Assembly (NCBI RefSeq): GCF_036324505.1
Contig: NC_086368.1
Location: 20,000,378-20,064,377, forward strand
Length of the DNA stretch: 64,000 nt
Direction of reading: 5' to 3'
From: Eleginops maclovinus
Lineage: Eukaryota; Chordata; Actinopteri; Perciformes; Eleginopidae
A model generated the notes under the pieces. It saw only the letters and a program-made list of their open reading frames with translations, was not told where the DNA came from and did not search any database. Position 1 is the stretch's first letter. Each line of letters starts with the position of its first letter. The position numbers and the translations under genes were made by a program. Below, piece by piece: positions 14,001 to 35,260 of the stretch.

Positions 14001-16587
14001 CATGTATGGAGAGGGATGTTCCCATTTCCACTCTGTTTGAAGCACATGGACTGAGTCGGAATGTGTAGGGGGGAGGGAGGCAGCAGAGGGAGGGTGAGGG
14101 GAGAGGCTAAGGCGGTAATCTGAGAGGGGTATCCCAGAGCTCAGGCTAGCACATGGTCTTTAGTCCACTATGGGCCCGGCACACAGGGAGAGGTACACTG
14201 ACAAAAAATACTTTCAAATCATGGGCCTGAAGAAAAACACTACAAGGCCTGGAAGAAATTGTATCACAATGTACCAATTCATGGTCCTTAGATAAAGACA
14301 TTCAATTAAGCATTGCTACAGGTGTTCATAAAAGTATTAAATATATTAAATACCCGTTTCTTAATGTACCCTTAACAAAGCAGATTAAGTTCATTTCTAC
14401 AGTAGGCTAAATATCCAGTTAAATCTATATGAGTATGCTGTAGCACTGTGCATGTGTGAAAACATTGAGTGTTGTTTGTGGTCTACTTATTTATGAGATA
14501 TTCCAGAAATGTCTCAACACACATTACTGCAATGTGTTTTCAGTGAAGAGGGAATGCCTCTGGGGTTTTCATTAGGTGATCAGTAAGTCTTGCTCAATTA
14601 AAATACTTTGACTATGACCATTTTTAGCACTTTTTCTGGGAACGCCATGTAACACTACTTGGGGTTTTGGCTCCAGTAGTTAATCATTTACATCACTGCA
14701 GCTTCTTAGCCTTTTAAAACATTTTGACACATTGCAATCTGTTGATATGCTTTCTGCTCTGGATTCAAATATTGGATCTACAGATGTTTCATGATGGCGG
14801 TTCCTTCCAACCTACCTGCTTCACTATGGTATTCCCATATGGAGGTTATGTCACATAATTGCAACCCAAGTTCCGTAGACTGGTGGGTTAAATGTGCCAT
14901 GCAGTAGTAGCAAAACAAAAAATCTAAACACCATAAATGTTTTTCGGACATGACAGGTTCAGAAACACAATATTCCACAGCCTCGGGACAAACTTAAACA
15001 TGCATGAGTGAAGAGCACATATCAGCATGTTTCTCACACACTGTTTCCCCCTGGCCACGCTCAGCGAGAGGCAGAATAAGAGAAGAGTCTACTAACAGGC
15101 GCCTGAAAACCAGAGAGATAAATATCAGGCCTGAGGTATGTGCTGCTGCTGCCTCTATAGCTGAAACACTTCGTCTGCTGCAGGTAAACCACATTTTCTG
15201 GGTGGGTTAATCCACACCAGGCATGGCACCAGCACTGAAATATGTAATAGTCCAACTCACACACGCACAAATGCATTCAGGCAGGCAATTACACTCATAC
15301 AACCACACCCTGCAGCATGTACTGATATGAGCGTGGAGATGATGCACGTCTGATCAGGCGCTTAATCATATTTGACCACATTCTTATGTAACTTCTAGTT
15401 TGCACTGCTAACAGTATTTCAAATCTGCAAATGTGGTTCCTTGCACATCACTATTTTACATATTTAAATAGTTCCTACAAAGATATTTTTCAGTTTCACT
15501 TCTGTCCACAGACTCCCACACTGTTCTCATTTCTCCCTGTGGCTCTCTCACAATATCAAAACATCCGTTTACAAACTCTCACAAATCTTGCGCAGTATAA
15601 TACAAGTCTCATTTAGCCAGTGGTATGCTCACTATTTCCCAAACACATGCATTTCAGCTAAAAATCCAGACTGTTTTGGACTAGGAGTGTTTTGAATATC
15701 AAGGTTTTTATATAGTTTTGCTGTTGTTAAACGCGGCCCCCATTTTCTTCAAATCATAAATTAATAAATAAGAATTCAAAGTAACACTTGTTGAATAATT
15801 CATATACAAATTTTAACTTTTGCACAGCACCAGACACATGTTCAACTTCAGCTGGGTGGATTGTTCTTGTGGAGGACTGTCTATAACCTGTTCGGATCCA
15901 CAACAGATGCAGGTTAACCTCATGCCGCTGTGTGAACGGCATGAGTGAACACAGCTACACAGATGCAGCACCGTTTCCTTGTTTGAACACAGCAGGGGCC
16001 TCCTATCACGAGCTGTCCCACATAGATGAGGTAAAAAAAAATGGAAGAGGAAGTCTGATCTCATCTACTTCCTGCATGCTGCAACGTAATCAGCCAACAG
16101 TGCCCTCAATGTAACCTCAAGCTAGGGTCAACATATTAGCAGAACACACACCTACACAGCGTCCGCACAGCAGCCACGCTGTTTAACTGATGTGTGTGAT
16201 TGTGTGTGGATGTAGTGCATCTGGTTTGAGTGGGAAGTGAGGGGGCCTGAAGCAGGGAGTGAAGGGCTGACACTCCCTGTTTTCAAGATCAGAGAGCAGA
16301 TGATGCTCCTATCAAGCATGTGTGTGTTGACTGAGGGAAAGAAAACTACAGTATTCCCACAATGAGAGCAGGTTTAAAGTAAAGCTAGGACACAGCACTT
16401 TAAACAAGCCTCTCTGTTAGCCTGTGAATGTGCGGAAACAAATACTGGGTGAGAGAATGGCTAGAAAACACAGCTTTGACAAGAGGAACTAAAAAAGAAC
16501 TGGTGCATCCACATAGCAACCAGGGGGAAGAACACTGTGTCCTCACCCGCATTCAGGCAGAAGAAAGGAGTTAAGAGAGTGAGAGGC

Positions 16588-16590
<3 letters not shown>
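8004..16590. other. Gene-free part of presumed srgap2 intron
   Basis: Unique-looking sequence with only a short C-run at 8233-8245, a GA-rich patch at 8764-8790 and short CT tracts near 12615. I see no exon or recognisable transposon. Confidence 0.45.

Positions 16591-16667
<77 letters not shown>
16591..16667. repeat. (TG)n microsatellite
   Basis: About 38 TG units, in inverted orientation to the array at 16.8 kb. Confidence 0.97.
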
Positions 16668-16668
<1 letters not shown>

Positions 16669-16787
16669 GCGATGCAGATTCAGCTGAGAAGAAGTGATGA
16701 ATGGCTTCATTAAAACGGCATTAGCAGAGGTGTGAACCTCAATGCCGAGTGCCAACGTGCAGTGATTGCCCAGTTCCAACAGACGCA

Positions 16788-16984
<197 letters not shown>

Positions 16985-17342
16985 CTGAAATTCTTGATAC
17001 CAGCAGTGAATCCCACCCTCTTTCAGCTTTAGTAGCTACAGTGTTTGATGTTGATGCAAGTTTGAGATGCAACCTAAGGCTTTCATAAATATCAAGCTTA
17101 AAGCATCAATGGCAAGCAATATTATTTTCAAGAAACAACCAAAACAATTTAGATTTTCCTTTAATCAAACTGTGCTACCCTTCATCTCACAGAGACCCCC
17201 GAGCCTGAGGGAGATGAGGAAACTGCACTGACACCATGAGAAGAAACAAAGTGATGAAAATAAATAAATAAAAGGAGTGCAAATAAAGGACAGGAATGAA
17301 AAAGCAATAAAACAAAAATGTGAAAGACTATGGTTCAAAATC

Positions 17343-17345
<3 letters not shown>

Positions 17346-17411
<66 letters not shown>
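17346..17411. repeat. (GT)n microsatellite
   Basis: About 33 GT units. Confidence 0.97.
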
Positions 17412-17413
<2 letters not shown>

Positions 17414-18094
17414 CCTGATTAGCCAGACCCCACAGGGTAGACAAATCTACATTATTTTTTTCTCATTTTCCCTCTGCTCCTCCCAAACCCAGAAAAATGG
17501 GGGCAATTCAGTAACCCTAGCAACCAACTCTGCCTACGTGCTGAGAGAAGCTGCTGATGGAGGGGGGAAGGAGAAAGAGAGACGGGTGTGAGGAGTAAAA
17601 AAAGGCTAGTACAAGTGCATACTGTACTCACAGACATATTGAACAGTCTAGTAGCAGTTCCCTCCTCTATTACACCTCAAAAATTCTCTTTTATTCAGGC
17701 CTTCTCTTGCACATTTCCCAGATCCCTCCTCCTCCTTCTTTTACTCTTTCTCCCCCCTTTCCTCCCTTTCCCCTCCTTGGTCAGGCTCCTGGCTTTTTCT
17801 TCTCCGGCCACGTATGAGGGCTGTTCAAACCAAACACAACCTGTTTCCTCTGGCGTCCCCCGGGAGCATTATCCAACCTTTCTACTGTTGTGTTTTCTCT
17901 CCTTCTCTCTGCCTCCCTCCTATTTATTTGAAGCTGGATGTCTGCTCTCCTATTGATTGTTTTACAGAGGATATGAGTGGGCTTTGTCTCTGCCCGGGTC
18001 GACTTTAAATATAGATCCCTCTGTTCTTTAACACACACTAAACTGATTGTTGTGAGTCAGTGTCCGGTATGAGCTGCTCAAGCATGCACAGACA

Positions 18095-18098
<4 letters not shown>

Positions 18099-18150
<52 letters not shown>
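18099..18150. repeat. (GT)n microsatellite
   Basis: About 26 GT units. Confidence 0.96.
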
Positions 18151-18151
<1 letters not shown>

Positions 18152-18211
18152 ACATATGCTGGAATCATAAAGTGATGATTTTGCTTTAAGCTGCCATGGG
18201 AGGCGTATCGA

Positions 18212-18213
<2 letters not shown>

Positions 18214-18285
<72 letters not shown>
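18214..18285. repeat. (GT)n microsatellite
   Basis: About 36 GT units, 63 bp after the previous array and in the same orientation. Confidence 0.96.
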
Positions 18286-18286
<1 letters not shown>

Positions 18287-19817
18287 ACATCTCATCACAA
18301 CTGACAAACATCATGAGAGGAAAGGAGTGAGACAGAAAAATAGAGGGGGGAGAATGAAGGAGTGAGAAAAACAGAGAGTTTGAGCTGAAGACCGGCAGCT
18401 CTTTCCACAATGGTGTGATTGTTCGTTGGATGTAGGCTGACAGAAAGAAAAAGATTGAAAAGGAGGGAGAGGGAGTTTGGGATTGACAGACAGAGTGTGT
18501 GAGTGAGGGGGAAGGCCAGAGCACGGCTCTGCTTTTTACATTTTTACACGCTCTCACCGGTTGCTCTGCTGTTGCCGCGTGCGTGTGTCACACAAAGAAT
18601 AAATTAGAATGAGGCACCCTAACAGGGGTCAAGGCCCCTATATAAACTATGGCTTCAGGTCACACACACATTCACACATAGGCTAGGGGAATGTGGACAT
18701 ATATACTTTGAAACTGAAACAATTAGGAAATGAATTGGCTTAATTTTTGATAAGCAATTTGATAATGCCGTTCCAGCTTATCATATTATATTTTATTATT
18801 TTCACCATTCTAGAAAATGTAATATATTGCTTATTTTTGACTGATTTCTTACATTTTACGGACAATGTAATAAGTGAAATAAGCAATATTCCACAATTTA
18901 TAAGAATGAAAATGAACATTTGTTGTAACTGTTTAAAAATATTTGTGCCTTTAATAGCACTGCTTCTATAAACCGGATTTAAAGGTGTTCATATGTTTAC
19001 ATAATTAAGTACAATTTATTGTACAATCATTGAAGGGATGTCAATAGAATTTTTGGAAAAGTATAATATCACAGAATAAAATGATTCATAAATACATATT
19101 ATAATAAGAGATTGTATCTGTCTTGCTCAACTACATCAGGTCACAGAAACCAATTTTGTGGAATGTTGCAGTTGACTTTATGCAAAACCTGAAAAGAGGG
19201 AGAGGATATATTCAGCCAATCCCAACATGCCTCAGTGTTAAAGGCCTCAAGGAAATGTTGCGTTAGGAGTACCAATCAGGACAGATGAAGCATCTGTTGC
19301 CCAATCAGAGCATCTGGAACATCTGGCACCAATGAAAAGCAGCTGAACTCTGACCTTACCCACTTCACCGGCTGTTCTCCATCCCTCTCAAATCATTCCC
19401 TTATCTCTCGACTCTGGCGAGATGCTTGTTGTTTTACAGGCTGGATGTTGTTGTACACCTGTACAGGTTCATCTGCTTATTATGGTGATAGCATGCAACC
19501 CTCTTTTATCTCAGCTATCACCTGTAACATATGGGCAGCAGGGATGGGTTTGACATTTTAATCCAAAAACCACTTGCTGAGTTGTACGCATCTCTGTTTA
19601 TGTATATGTGTGCACTAAGGGAGGCCATCTCAGCACTTACAGCGTTGTTAAATGTGACGTTGTGTGTTTTCTTGCAGGTGCCGCAGCAGGCTAGTAGTAT
19701 TTCACATCGAATACTGAAAAATTAGGAAGGAGATACGTAGAAGGGAACAGAAAATCAATGAGTGTTTTCAGCCACGTCATGTCTGGTACTGACACTGCAC
19801 AAGGTGTTCCTACTGTA

Positions 19818-19997
<180 letters not shown>

Positions 19998-20087
19998 TGA
20001 TGGTGGGACACCCAGTGTGGAGTACATTGTTCTATTGAGGAATAAAGGACTTTCACTACAAATCCTCAGACACTGACCACAGTAGCA

Positions 20088-24079
<3,992 letters not shown>

Positions 24080-24384
24080 TCAGTAAACAGCTATCTAAAC
24101 GCCCCTTTCTAACCACCACAATCTGCTCTCCCACCCCTGCTGCTCTCATGTCCTTGATCGTGGGCAGGGACGACACCAATGAACTGGGATCAATGGACAA
24201 GCTTCAGCACAAATGGATCATTTAATCGCAAACTGTTAAAAGCCGTGCACACACAATCACAGAGATTTGCAGAATGAACGGTCGGCAGTTCACACCAGCA
24301 GCACAGACACGCAGGAGACACAGGGGAGAGAAAACGCCCTGCCTTGTTCCATGTCGAAACCCCAGCCCTTTGGGTACTCTGCAC

Positions 24385-24418
<34 letters not shown>
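24385..24418. repeat. (AC)n microsatellite
   Basis: About 17 AC units, about 430 bp from the srgap2 exon 1 donor. Confidence 0.93.
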
Positions 24419-24421
<3 letters not shown>

Positions 24422-24832
24422 CACCTTCACATCCGCTTTCCTTAAGAGACCACATAGAGAACACATCTGGACAACAACACTGATTTCTAAGCGGGATTTT
24501 TGCTTGTCTTTGTTGGCCATCTGTGTGAGGCGAGCGGTCACACGCTTGAAGACACGCTGATCATCATGTTCTAGTTATGTTCGCAATTGTTGATGCATTA
24601 TGGATCTTCCACGTCCGCATATTGACATTAGTGTCCATAAATGGTTGGTGAAATACAACGCAATTGGTCCCCTGATTTACGCCTGATAGGAAGTGGTTGA
24701 GGGTACAGAAAAACCATGTATCAGCCAAGTCAAGGAAAAACACATCATTCAGTAAGAAAACACATGCTTAACAGCATATTGCTTAAGCGTGGGATAAATA
24801 TTAACACGTGGAAAGCTTTAAAAAAGTTTTAC

Positions 24833-24899
24833 CTTTAACTTGAGTTTCATATTCGGCCACTATCTCCTTTTCCTTTCGGAATTTCGCCGGAGACGTCAT
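24833..24899 (-). CDS. srgap2: srgap2 coding exon 1 (SLIT-ROBO Rho GTPase-activating protein 2)
   Basis: Read on the minus strand, the ATG at 24899-24897 opens 22 codons beginning MTSPAKFRKEKEIVAEYE and ending QVK, plus one base, then a GT donor (GGTAAAA) at 24832. This closely matches the N-terminus I recall for vertebrate SRGAP2 (MTSPAKFKKDKEI...), where the same phase-1 junction leads into the F-BAR domain. SRGAP2 is a cytosolic, membrane-bending F-BAR/RhoGAP/SH3 protein acting on Rac1 and actin in neuronal migration and spine maturation; only the start of the F-BAR extension is visible here. The upstream minus-strand sequence (about 24900-25200) is CpG- and GA-rich, as expected for a 5' UTR or promoter. 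The gene is head to head with fam72a, as in mammals. A paralogue (srgap1 or srgap3) cannot be wholly excluded on 22 residues, but the FAM72 neighbour argues for srgap2. Confidence 0.88.
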
Positions 24900-28129
<3,230 letters not shown>

Positions 28130-28332
28130 GGAGGGAAATGGACAATGTGAGACACATGGTACGCCAACGTTTGAGGTGGCGCTAAGGGTGGACAAACCGT
28201 GCTTCATATAAGAGAGAAAATACATGTTTCAAAGGGTTATTTAATATCTAATGAAATCAGACAGAAAAGAGCCGTTGAAGTGCTTTGAATTCATTAAAGA
28301 CTCAAACCAAGGTGCACAATTGGCCACACCCC

Positions 28333-28406
28333 AATCAGTGATGTCACAGCAGGTGTTTTGCCTTTGACAGCTGATGGAAAAAACACCTGCTGTGACATCA
28401 CTGATT
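28333..28406. repeat. Perfect 27-bp inverted repeat (hairpin) downstream of the fam72a stop
   Basis: The left arm 28333-28359 and right arm 28380-28406 are exact reverse complements, separated by 20 nt. In RNA this would form a long perfect stem about 200 nt after the stop codon, inside the presumed 3' UTR. It could be a foldback MITE, a small-RNA hairpin or a structural UTR element. Confidence 0.85.
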
Positions 28407-30419
28407 TGGATTTGGACAGAAACACAACTTGTTCCAAACAGCACAAGTTTTTGGCCCAGTGTAATTTACTGTTGAATTTCACTTTACCATTCCTTTCCTG
28501 ATCCCTTTACACTGTTAAAAGCACACAATGTCACACAAGCTCTTTACTCCCTTTCCTCTTCTCTGAACATCTGCATGGGCTACTATCACACATGTGGCTG
28601 AAGTATAAAATGACAGACACTAGATTTCTTAATCTAGTGCATTCTACTTTTCATCTCAGTCTCCCCTGAGCTCATGATTTTGATCGAACTCATCAGATGT
28701 TTGGGGTGTACTTTGATAGGGCATTGGAACTTTTTAGCAAATGCTGTGCTTTTTGCTTTCTGATGACGAAACCACTATTCGCCTACCTTCAGTTTAATGG
28801 CAGTTATAATCTGTACATTGAATATGCTGTGATACGCAAAAACTCCCATAAGAGTTATGTCTTAAGGCTTGTATTCTCTTCGTGTGGCTGGGTGCTGTCT
28901 GAAAGCTGGGGTGCTTTCGGAATCCTCGATATTGGAGAAATAGCACAATGATTGAATGATACATGTACAGAATACACACATATATATATATATTGAGTTT
29001 AGGTTACCTCACGATCTGACGTTCTATCAGTGATACATTTTGATATGCTAATACAGTGTTTGTAACACAATTGACAGCAGCAGTGTGAGTCTGACTGTAG
29101 CAGTATCCAATACTAACATACTAACTTATGCAGAGGATGAGCTTCCACATAGACCTGGAGCCGCTGGATTTTAAAGTTTATTTTGGTAAGAGGTCAAAAA
29201 ACACGCTCCTAAATAAATGATATAAACTGGAATGGGAGCTGACGAAGGTGCAAGACTCCATAAGTATCCATGTGGATCATAAGCAAAATGACAACATGAG
29301 TTCTGAATGGATTTCAGTGTCTTTTGTGACATTACAGTTCAGTTTCATGTAGCAGAATAGTTGTAGCACCTGAGAAAAAGAAAAGTAAACTCCAAAGAAT
29401 CATGGAACATTTCATATCAAGCCGACAGACTGCTTCCCCTTTAAATAATAGTTGAATGTCATTTTTGGCCAGCTTGTTGAATTGCATTTCAAAATTTTAA
29501 GAGATCTGTTGTGAAGTTAACCCTATATATTGTATTGGCCTTACTGATGCTGTGATTGCTGTTACTGAACCTTTGTTAATCTGTGAACTCGAGGTTGATG
29601 CTGTATGTTAGTCCTTTGTCACCAGCTCAGTCTGTTGTGAAAGACACAAGCTTCAACATCCCACAGTCACAAGGGACTTTACTCAAATCAGTCCTTTTTT
29701 GGCAGTGCCATCCTTCTGCTCTTGTTATTGTTTCACTGCTGTGCCCTGCTGATACTCTGATGCTGTCTTAAAGTAACAGTCCTCCTGTGAGTGAATAGGA
29801 TTTGCCTGCAATGCGGGCAAACATATAATTATACTTCTTACCTGAAGGAAATGGATATAGGTAATTTTTTAACTGTAATTGGCCTCTGTGTTTATCTATG
29901 CTATTTAGCTGTGGAAAAATACAGAGAAATGTTGTCCAGATTTTCACATCCTTCACTTTAAAGTAACTGACCGTCTGATACACTTGCACACCAAATACTG
30001 TTTATGTGGTAAACTGATAGGATACAGTTAATCAGCTCCATATTTATTAAATCAACAAACCAAATATCTATAACCACATACTTCCTTTTTTTGTTTACAA
30101 TCTTTGTTTACAAATGCCTTGGTACAGTACTTATGTTTCGGTTCAGGTATTTGTTTTTTCATTTGTGATGTATTGCTTTGTTTTGTATGTTTTTTTAAAG
30201 GTTAGATGTGTACAGTTTTACCTCAAGAAGGTATCACTTGCGAGCTTCCTCTGGCTAGGACAATTGTCATGATAATCATTAAAAACATTATTTAAATTGC
30301 TGTTACTGACGTGAATACATTTTATTAACATGCCCTGCTGAGAAATGTATATTTTGGAATTGCACTGAAACTGCATTGGTAGTTTAACATGATTTGTTGT
30401 TTTGTATGCTTGTTAAATT

Positions 30420-30425
30420 AATAAA
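30420..30425 (+). terminator. fam72a: Candidate poly(A) signal AATAAA for fam72a
   Basis: AATAAA is followed by a T-run and then a TG/T-rich stretch (TAGTTTTGTTGTCTC), the usual order of cleavage signals. It would give a 3' UTR of about 2.3 kb. Other AATAAA words exist, so the site is tentative. Confidence 0.4.
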
Positions 30426-30689
30426 CTTTTTTTTTCAAAATATCTTAAACTCCCTGTAGTTTTGTTGTCTCTTTTTATATTTAGCCTCCATGTTAGCTTC
30501 TACCCCATATCTGCTGCTTCTCCTTTACTCAACAGAAAAATGATGCCCATACACTGCTATGTATGGATCCAGTTATATGAATTGGAGAAATCGCTTAACA
30601 TTACTGTTGTAAAAAGGTTTTTTCTGGATGTAGTGGATGTAATGTTTTACATTTCAACTGTATGAAACACACGAATCAGAAACAATGTA

Positions 30690-32294
<1,605 letters not shown>

Positions 32295-32364
32295 TATGTA
32301 AAACATACTTTGCATTTTAGAAATGAATATATCTATATTATTTTTATACATATAACTTGAGTTG

Positions 32365-33084
32365 ACTTGACCTTTCCGAGAACCAGCACGTTATCGTGGT
32401 GGAGAGGTTTGTGTGCCCCGATGAACCTGGGGGCTGTGTTGTCTGGAACCTTCTGTTCCTGGTAGGGTCTCCCATGGCAAATTGGTCTCGGGTAAGGGGC
32501 CAGACTAAGATTGGTTCAAAAAGACTTCATGAATAACACAATTGGAAGCGAGGATACCCGGCCCGGAGGAAGCCCGGGGTCCCCTTCTGGAGCCAGGCCC
32601 AGAAGGAGGACTCGTCAGCGAGCGTCTGGTGGCCGGGCTTGCCACGGAGCCCGGCCGGGCACAGCCCGAAAAAGCAACATGGGCAACACCTCCGCTTCTC
32701 CGTCCCGCGGGCCCACCACCTACGGGAAACAACGATGGGGTCGGGTGCGCTGCCAGAAGGGTGGCAGTGAAAGCAGAGGGTCTCGACAGACCAGACTCAG
32801 GCGACAGAAGTTGGCTTTGGGGACGTGGAATGTAATGGTTCGGGCACCTAGTGAGGATGCCACCTGGGCGCCTCCCTAGGGAGGTGTTCCAGGCACGTCC
32901 AGCTGGGAAGAGACCGAGGGGTAGACCTAGGACCAGGTGGAGGGATTATATCTCTTCGCTGGCCTGGGAGCGCCTTGAAATCCCCCAGTCAGAGCTGGTT
33001 GATGTGGCCAGGGAAAGGAAAGTTTGGGGCTCTCTGCTGGAGCTGTTACCTCCGCGACCCTGACGGAAAAGCGGGAGAAGATGG
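32365..33084 (+). mobile_element. Internally deleted non-LTR retrotransposon (about 720 bp)
   Basis: The 5' part (CCTTTCCGAGAACCAGCACG onward) matches the 5' end I know from an abundant fish LINE. It continues as a GC-rich basic reading frame to RQKLALGTWNV, the usual start of an apurinic endonuclease domain. The sequence then jumps, around 32835-32850, straight to the extreme C-terminus (GRLPREVFQARPAGKRPRGR ... LLPPRP, stop at 33064) and a short tail ending AGAAGATGG. All catalytic endonuclease and reverse transcriptase parts are missing. It resembles RTE/Rex3-type fish LINEs, but the clade is not certain. Both ends are complete and flanked by an 11-bp duplication. Confidence 0.82.
32851..33063 (+). 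pseudogene. C-terminal remnant of a LINE reverse transcriptase polyprotein
   Basis: About 70 codons carry the characteristic end of fish LINE ORF2 (RMPPGRLPREVF, RPRGRPRTRWRDYI, LAWERL, LLPPRP). Nothing of the catalytic palm remains, so it is non-functional. Confidence 0.75.
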
Positions 33085-33430
33085 AACTTGAGTTGGAATC
33101 AATCCTACAGGGCCACATATATTATTCTACACAAAACCATTATAATGAGTTCAGTCTATACTTTATGTAACTGTGAAGAAATACCGGTAGTAGACACAAT
33201 GAACACACATGCAAAGGAGTATTCAAATTTTGATTGAGAATTTGAATATCAACGTTATGAATAAAGCCTTGAAACTTTTAACAATTTTGTACAGACCTGC
33301 TTATTCTGTCACGTTCAACATCATTGACATCTGACCCTGAATTTGCTCTTGTGTACTTGTTACAGACGACTGCCAAGACAGTTTTTCCGCCAAGAAGACA
33401 TATTAACCTAACATGTATCCTTCTCAAAAA

Positions 33431-33543
33431 TTCAAGATTTAAACATTCAAAGGCTTTATTGTCATATGCACAGTAGCTAAAGTGTAGTTATGGCAATGAA
33501 AAACTTAAGTCCCAGGCTCCTCCATCAAAGCAACGGGAATATA
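33431..33543 (-). mobile_element. 5'-truncated LINE 3' tail, part 1 (split by Tc1 copy 2)
   Basis: Read on the minus strand the piece ends TGTGCATATGACAATAAAGC followed by TTTGAATG, a typical L2/CR1-like fish LINE tail. Its probable continuation (CATAACATTA and A-rich sequence) lies on the far side of Tc1 copy 2 (from 35136). The LINE at 61.7-63.3 kb ends with nearly the same motif (TGTGCATATGACCAATAAAA). Confidence 0.65.
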
Positions 33544-35135
33544 CAGTGGGGCAAAAAAGTATTTAGTTAGCCACCAATTGTGCAAGTTCTCCCATTTAAA
33601 AAGATGAGAGAGGCCTGTAATTTTTATCATAGGTATACCTCAACTATGAGAGACAGAATGGGGGAAACAATCCAGGAAATCACATTGTAGGATTTTTAAT
33701 GAATTAATTGGTCAATTCCTCGGTAAAATAAGTATTTGGTCACCTACAAACAAGCAAGATTTCTGGCTCTCACAGACCTGTAACTTCTTCTTTAAGAGGC
33801 TCCTCTGTCCTCCACTCGTTACCTGTATTAATGGCACCTTTTTGAACTCGTTATCAGTATAAAAGACACCTGTCCACAACCTCAAACAGTCATACTCCAA
33901 ACTCCACTATGGCCAAGACCAAAGAGCTGTCAAAGGAGACCAGAGACAACATTGTAGACCTGCACCAGGCTGGGAAAACTGAATCTGCAATAGGTAAGCA
34001 GCTTGGTGTGAAGAAATCAACTGTGGGAGCAATTATTAGAAAATGGAAGACATACAAGACCACTGCTAATCTCCCTCCATCTGGGGCTCCACGCAAGATC
34101 TCACCCTGTGGGGTCAAAATGATCACAAGAACGGAGAGCAAAAATCCCAGAACCACACGGGGGGACCTAGTGAATGACCTGCAGAGAGCTGGGACCAAAG
34201 TAACACAGGCTACCATCAGTAACACACTACGCCGCCAGGGACTTAAATCCTGCAGTTCCAGATGTGTCCCCCTGCTTAAGCCAGTACATGTCCAAGCCCG
34301 TCTGAAGTTTGCTAGAGGGCATTTGGATGATCCAGAAGAGGATTGGGAGAATGTCATATGGTCAGATGAAACCAAAATAGAACTTTTTGGTAAAAACTCA
34401 ACTCGTCGTGTTTGGAGGAGAAAGAATGCAGAGTTGCATCCAAAGAACACCATACCTACTGTGAAGCATGGGGGGTGGAAACATCATGCTTTGGGGCTGT
34501 TTTTCTGCAAAGGGACCAGGACGACTGATCCATGTAAAGGAAAGAATGAATGGGGCCATGAATCGTGAGATTTTGAGTGAAAACCTCCTTCCATCAGCAA
34601 GGGCACTGAAGATGAAGCGTGGCTGGGTCTTTCAGCATGACAATGATCCCAAACACACCGCCAGGCCAACGAAGGAGTGGCTTCGTAAGAAGCATTTCAA
34701 GGTCCTGGAGTGGCCTAGCTAGTCTCCAGATCTCAACCCCATAGAAAATCTTTGGAGGGAGTTGAAAGTCTGTGTTGCCCAGCGACAGCCCCAAAACATC
34801 ACTGCTTTAGAGGAGATCTGCATGGAGGAATGGGCCAAAATACCAGCAACAGTGTGTGAAAACCTTGTGAAGACTTACAGAAAACGTTTGACCTCTGTCA
34901 TTGCCAACAAAGGGTATATAACAAAGTATTGAGATGAACTTTTGTTATTGACCAAATACTTATTTTCCACAATCATTTGAAATAAATTCATTAAAAATCC
35001 TACAATGTGATTTCCTGGATTTGTTTTTCTCATAGTTGAGGTATACCTATGATAAAAATAACAGGCCTCTCTCATCTTTTTAAATGAGAGAACTTGCACA
35101 ATTGGTGGCTGACTAAATACTTTTTTGCCCCACTG
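33544..35135 (+). mobile_element. Tc1/mariner transposon, copy 2 (1592 bp)
   Basis: The termini (CAGTGGGGCAAAAAAGTATT and its inverse) and about 200-bp TIRs match copy 1, and TA flanks both ends (33542-33543, 35136-35137). It lies in the opposite orientation to copy 1, with 1.25 kb between them. The transposase frame is on the plus strand. Confidence 0.95.
33909..34932 (+). pseudogene. Tc1 transposase with frameshift and stop (copy 2)
   Basis: The reading starts [13 protein letters not shown] at 33909 and runs as in copy 1 through D153 (WSDETK). One extra G in the G-run around 34467-34474 (ATGGGGGGTGG here, one G fewer in copy 1) shifts the frame near codon 189. The correct frame resumes from about 34468 through QHDNDPKHT (D244) and is then cut by a TAG at 34720-34722 (codon 271, CAG in copy 1). 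The E279 region (NPIENLW) and the remaining C-terminus to TGA at 34930-34932 are intact after it. Over the first 174 residues the two copies differ at 12 positions by my count (about 93% identity). Confidence 0.92.
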
Positions 35136-35260
35136 TATAACATAACATTAAAAAAAACCCAATAAAAATAGCGAAAGAAATAACAGAATAGAAATAAAAT
35201 AGGGCATGAGGATTACAGATTACAGGTTACAATTTTGGCATGAGGAGATAGTCAGCCAGG
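35136..35260 (-). mobile_element. LINE tail, part 2, beyond Tc1 copy 2
   Basis: A-rich, 3'-UTR-like sequence appears to continue the LINE fragment interrupted at 33543. The outer limit is vague because the similarity fades. Confidence 0.4.

Larger units (their letters stand above)
28130..30445 (+). other. fam72a: Presumed fam72a 3' UTR / downstream flank
   Basis: No coding signal is visible after the stop. The sequence is AT-rich and unique-looking apart from the hairpin at 28.3 kb and a short (TA)n near 28981. An AATAAA near 29211 is a weaker earlier candidate for 3' processing than the one at 30420. The length of the UTR is inferred. Confidence 0.4.
32354..33095. repeat. 11-bp target-site duplication around the mini-LINE
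   Basis: AACTTGAGTTG occurs at 32354-32364 and again at 33085-33095, exactly bounding the deleted LINE. This is the signature of target-primed retrotransposition. Confidence 0.85.
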
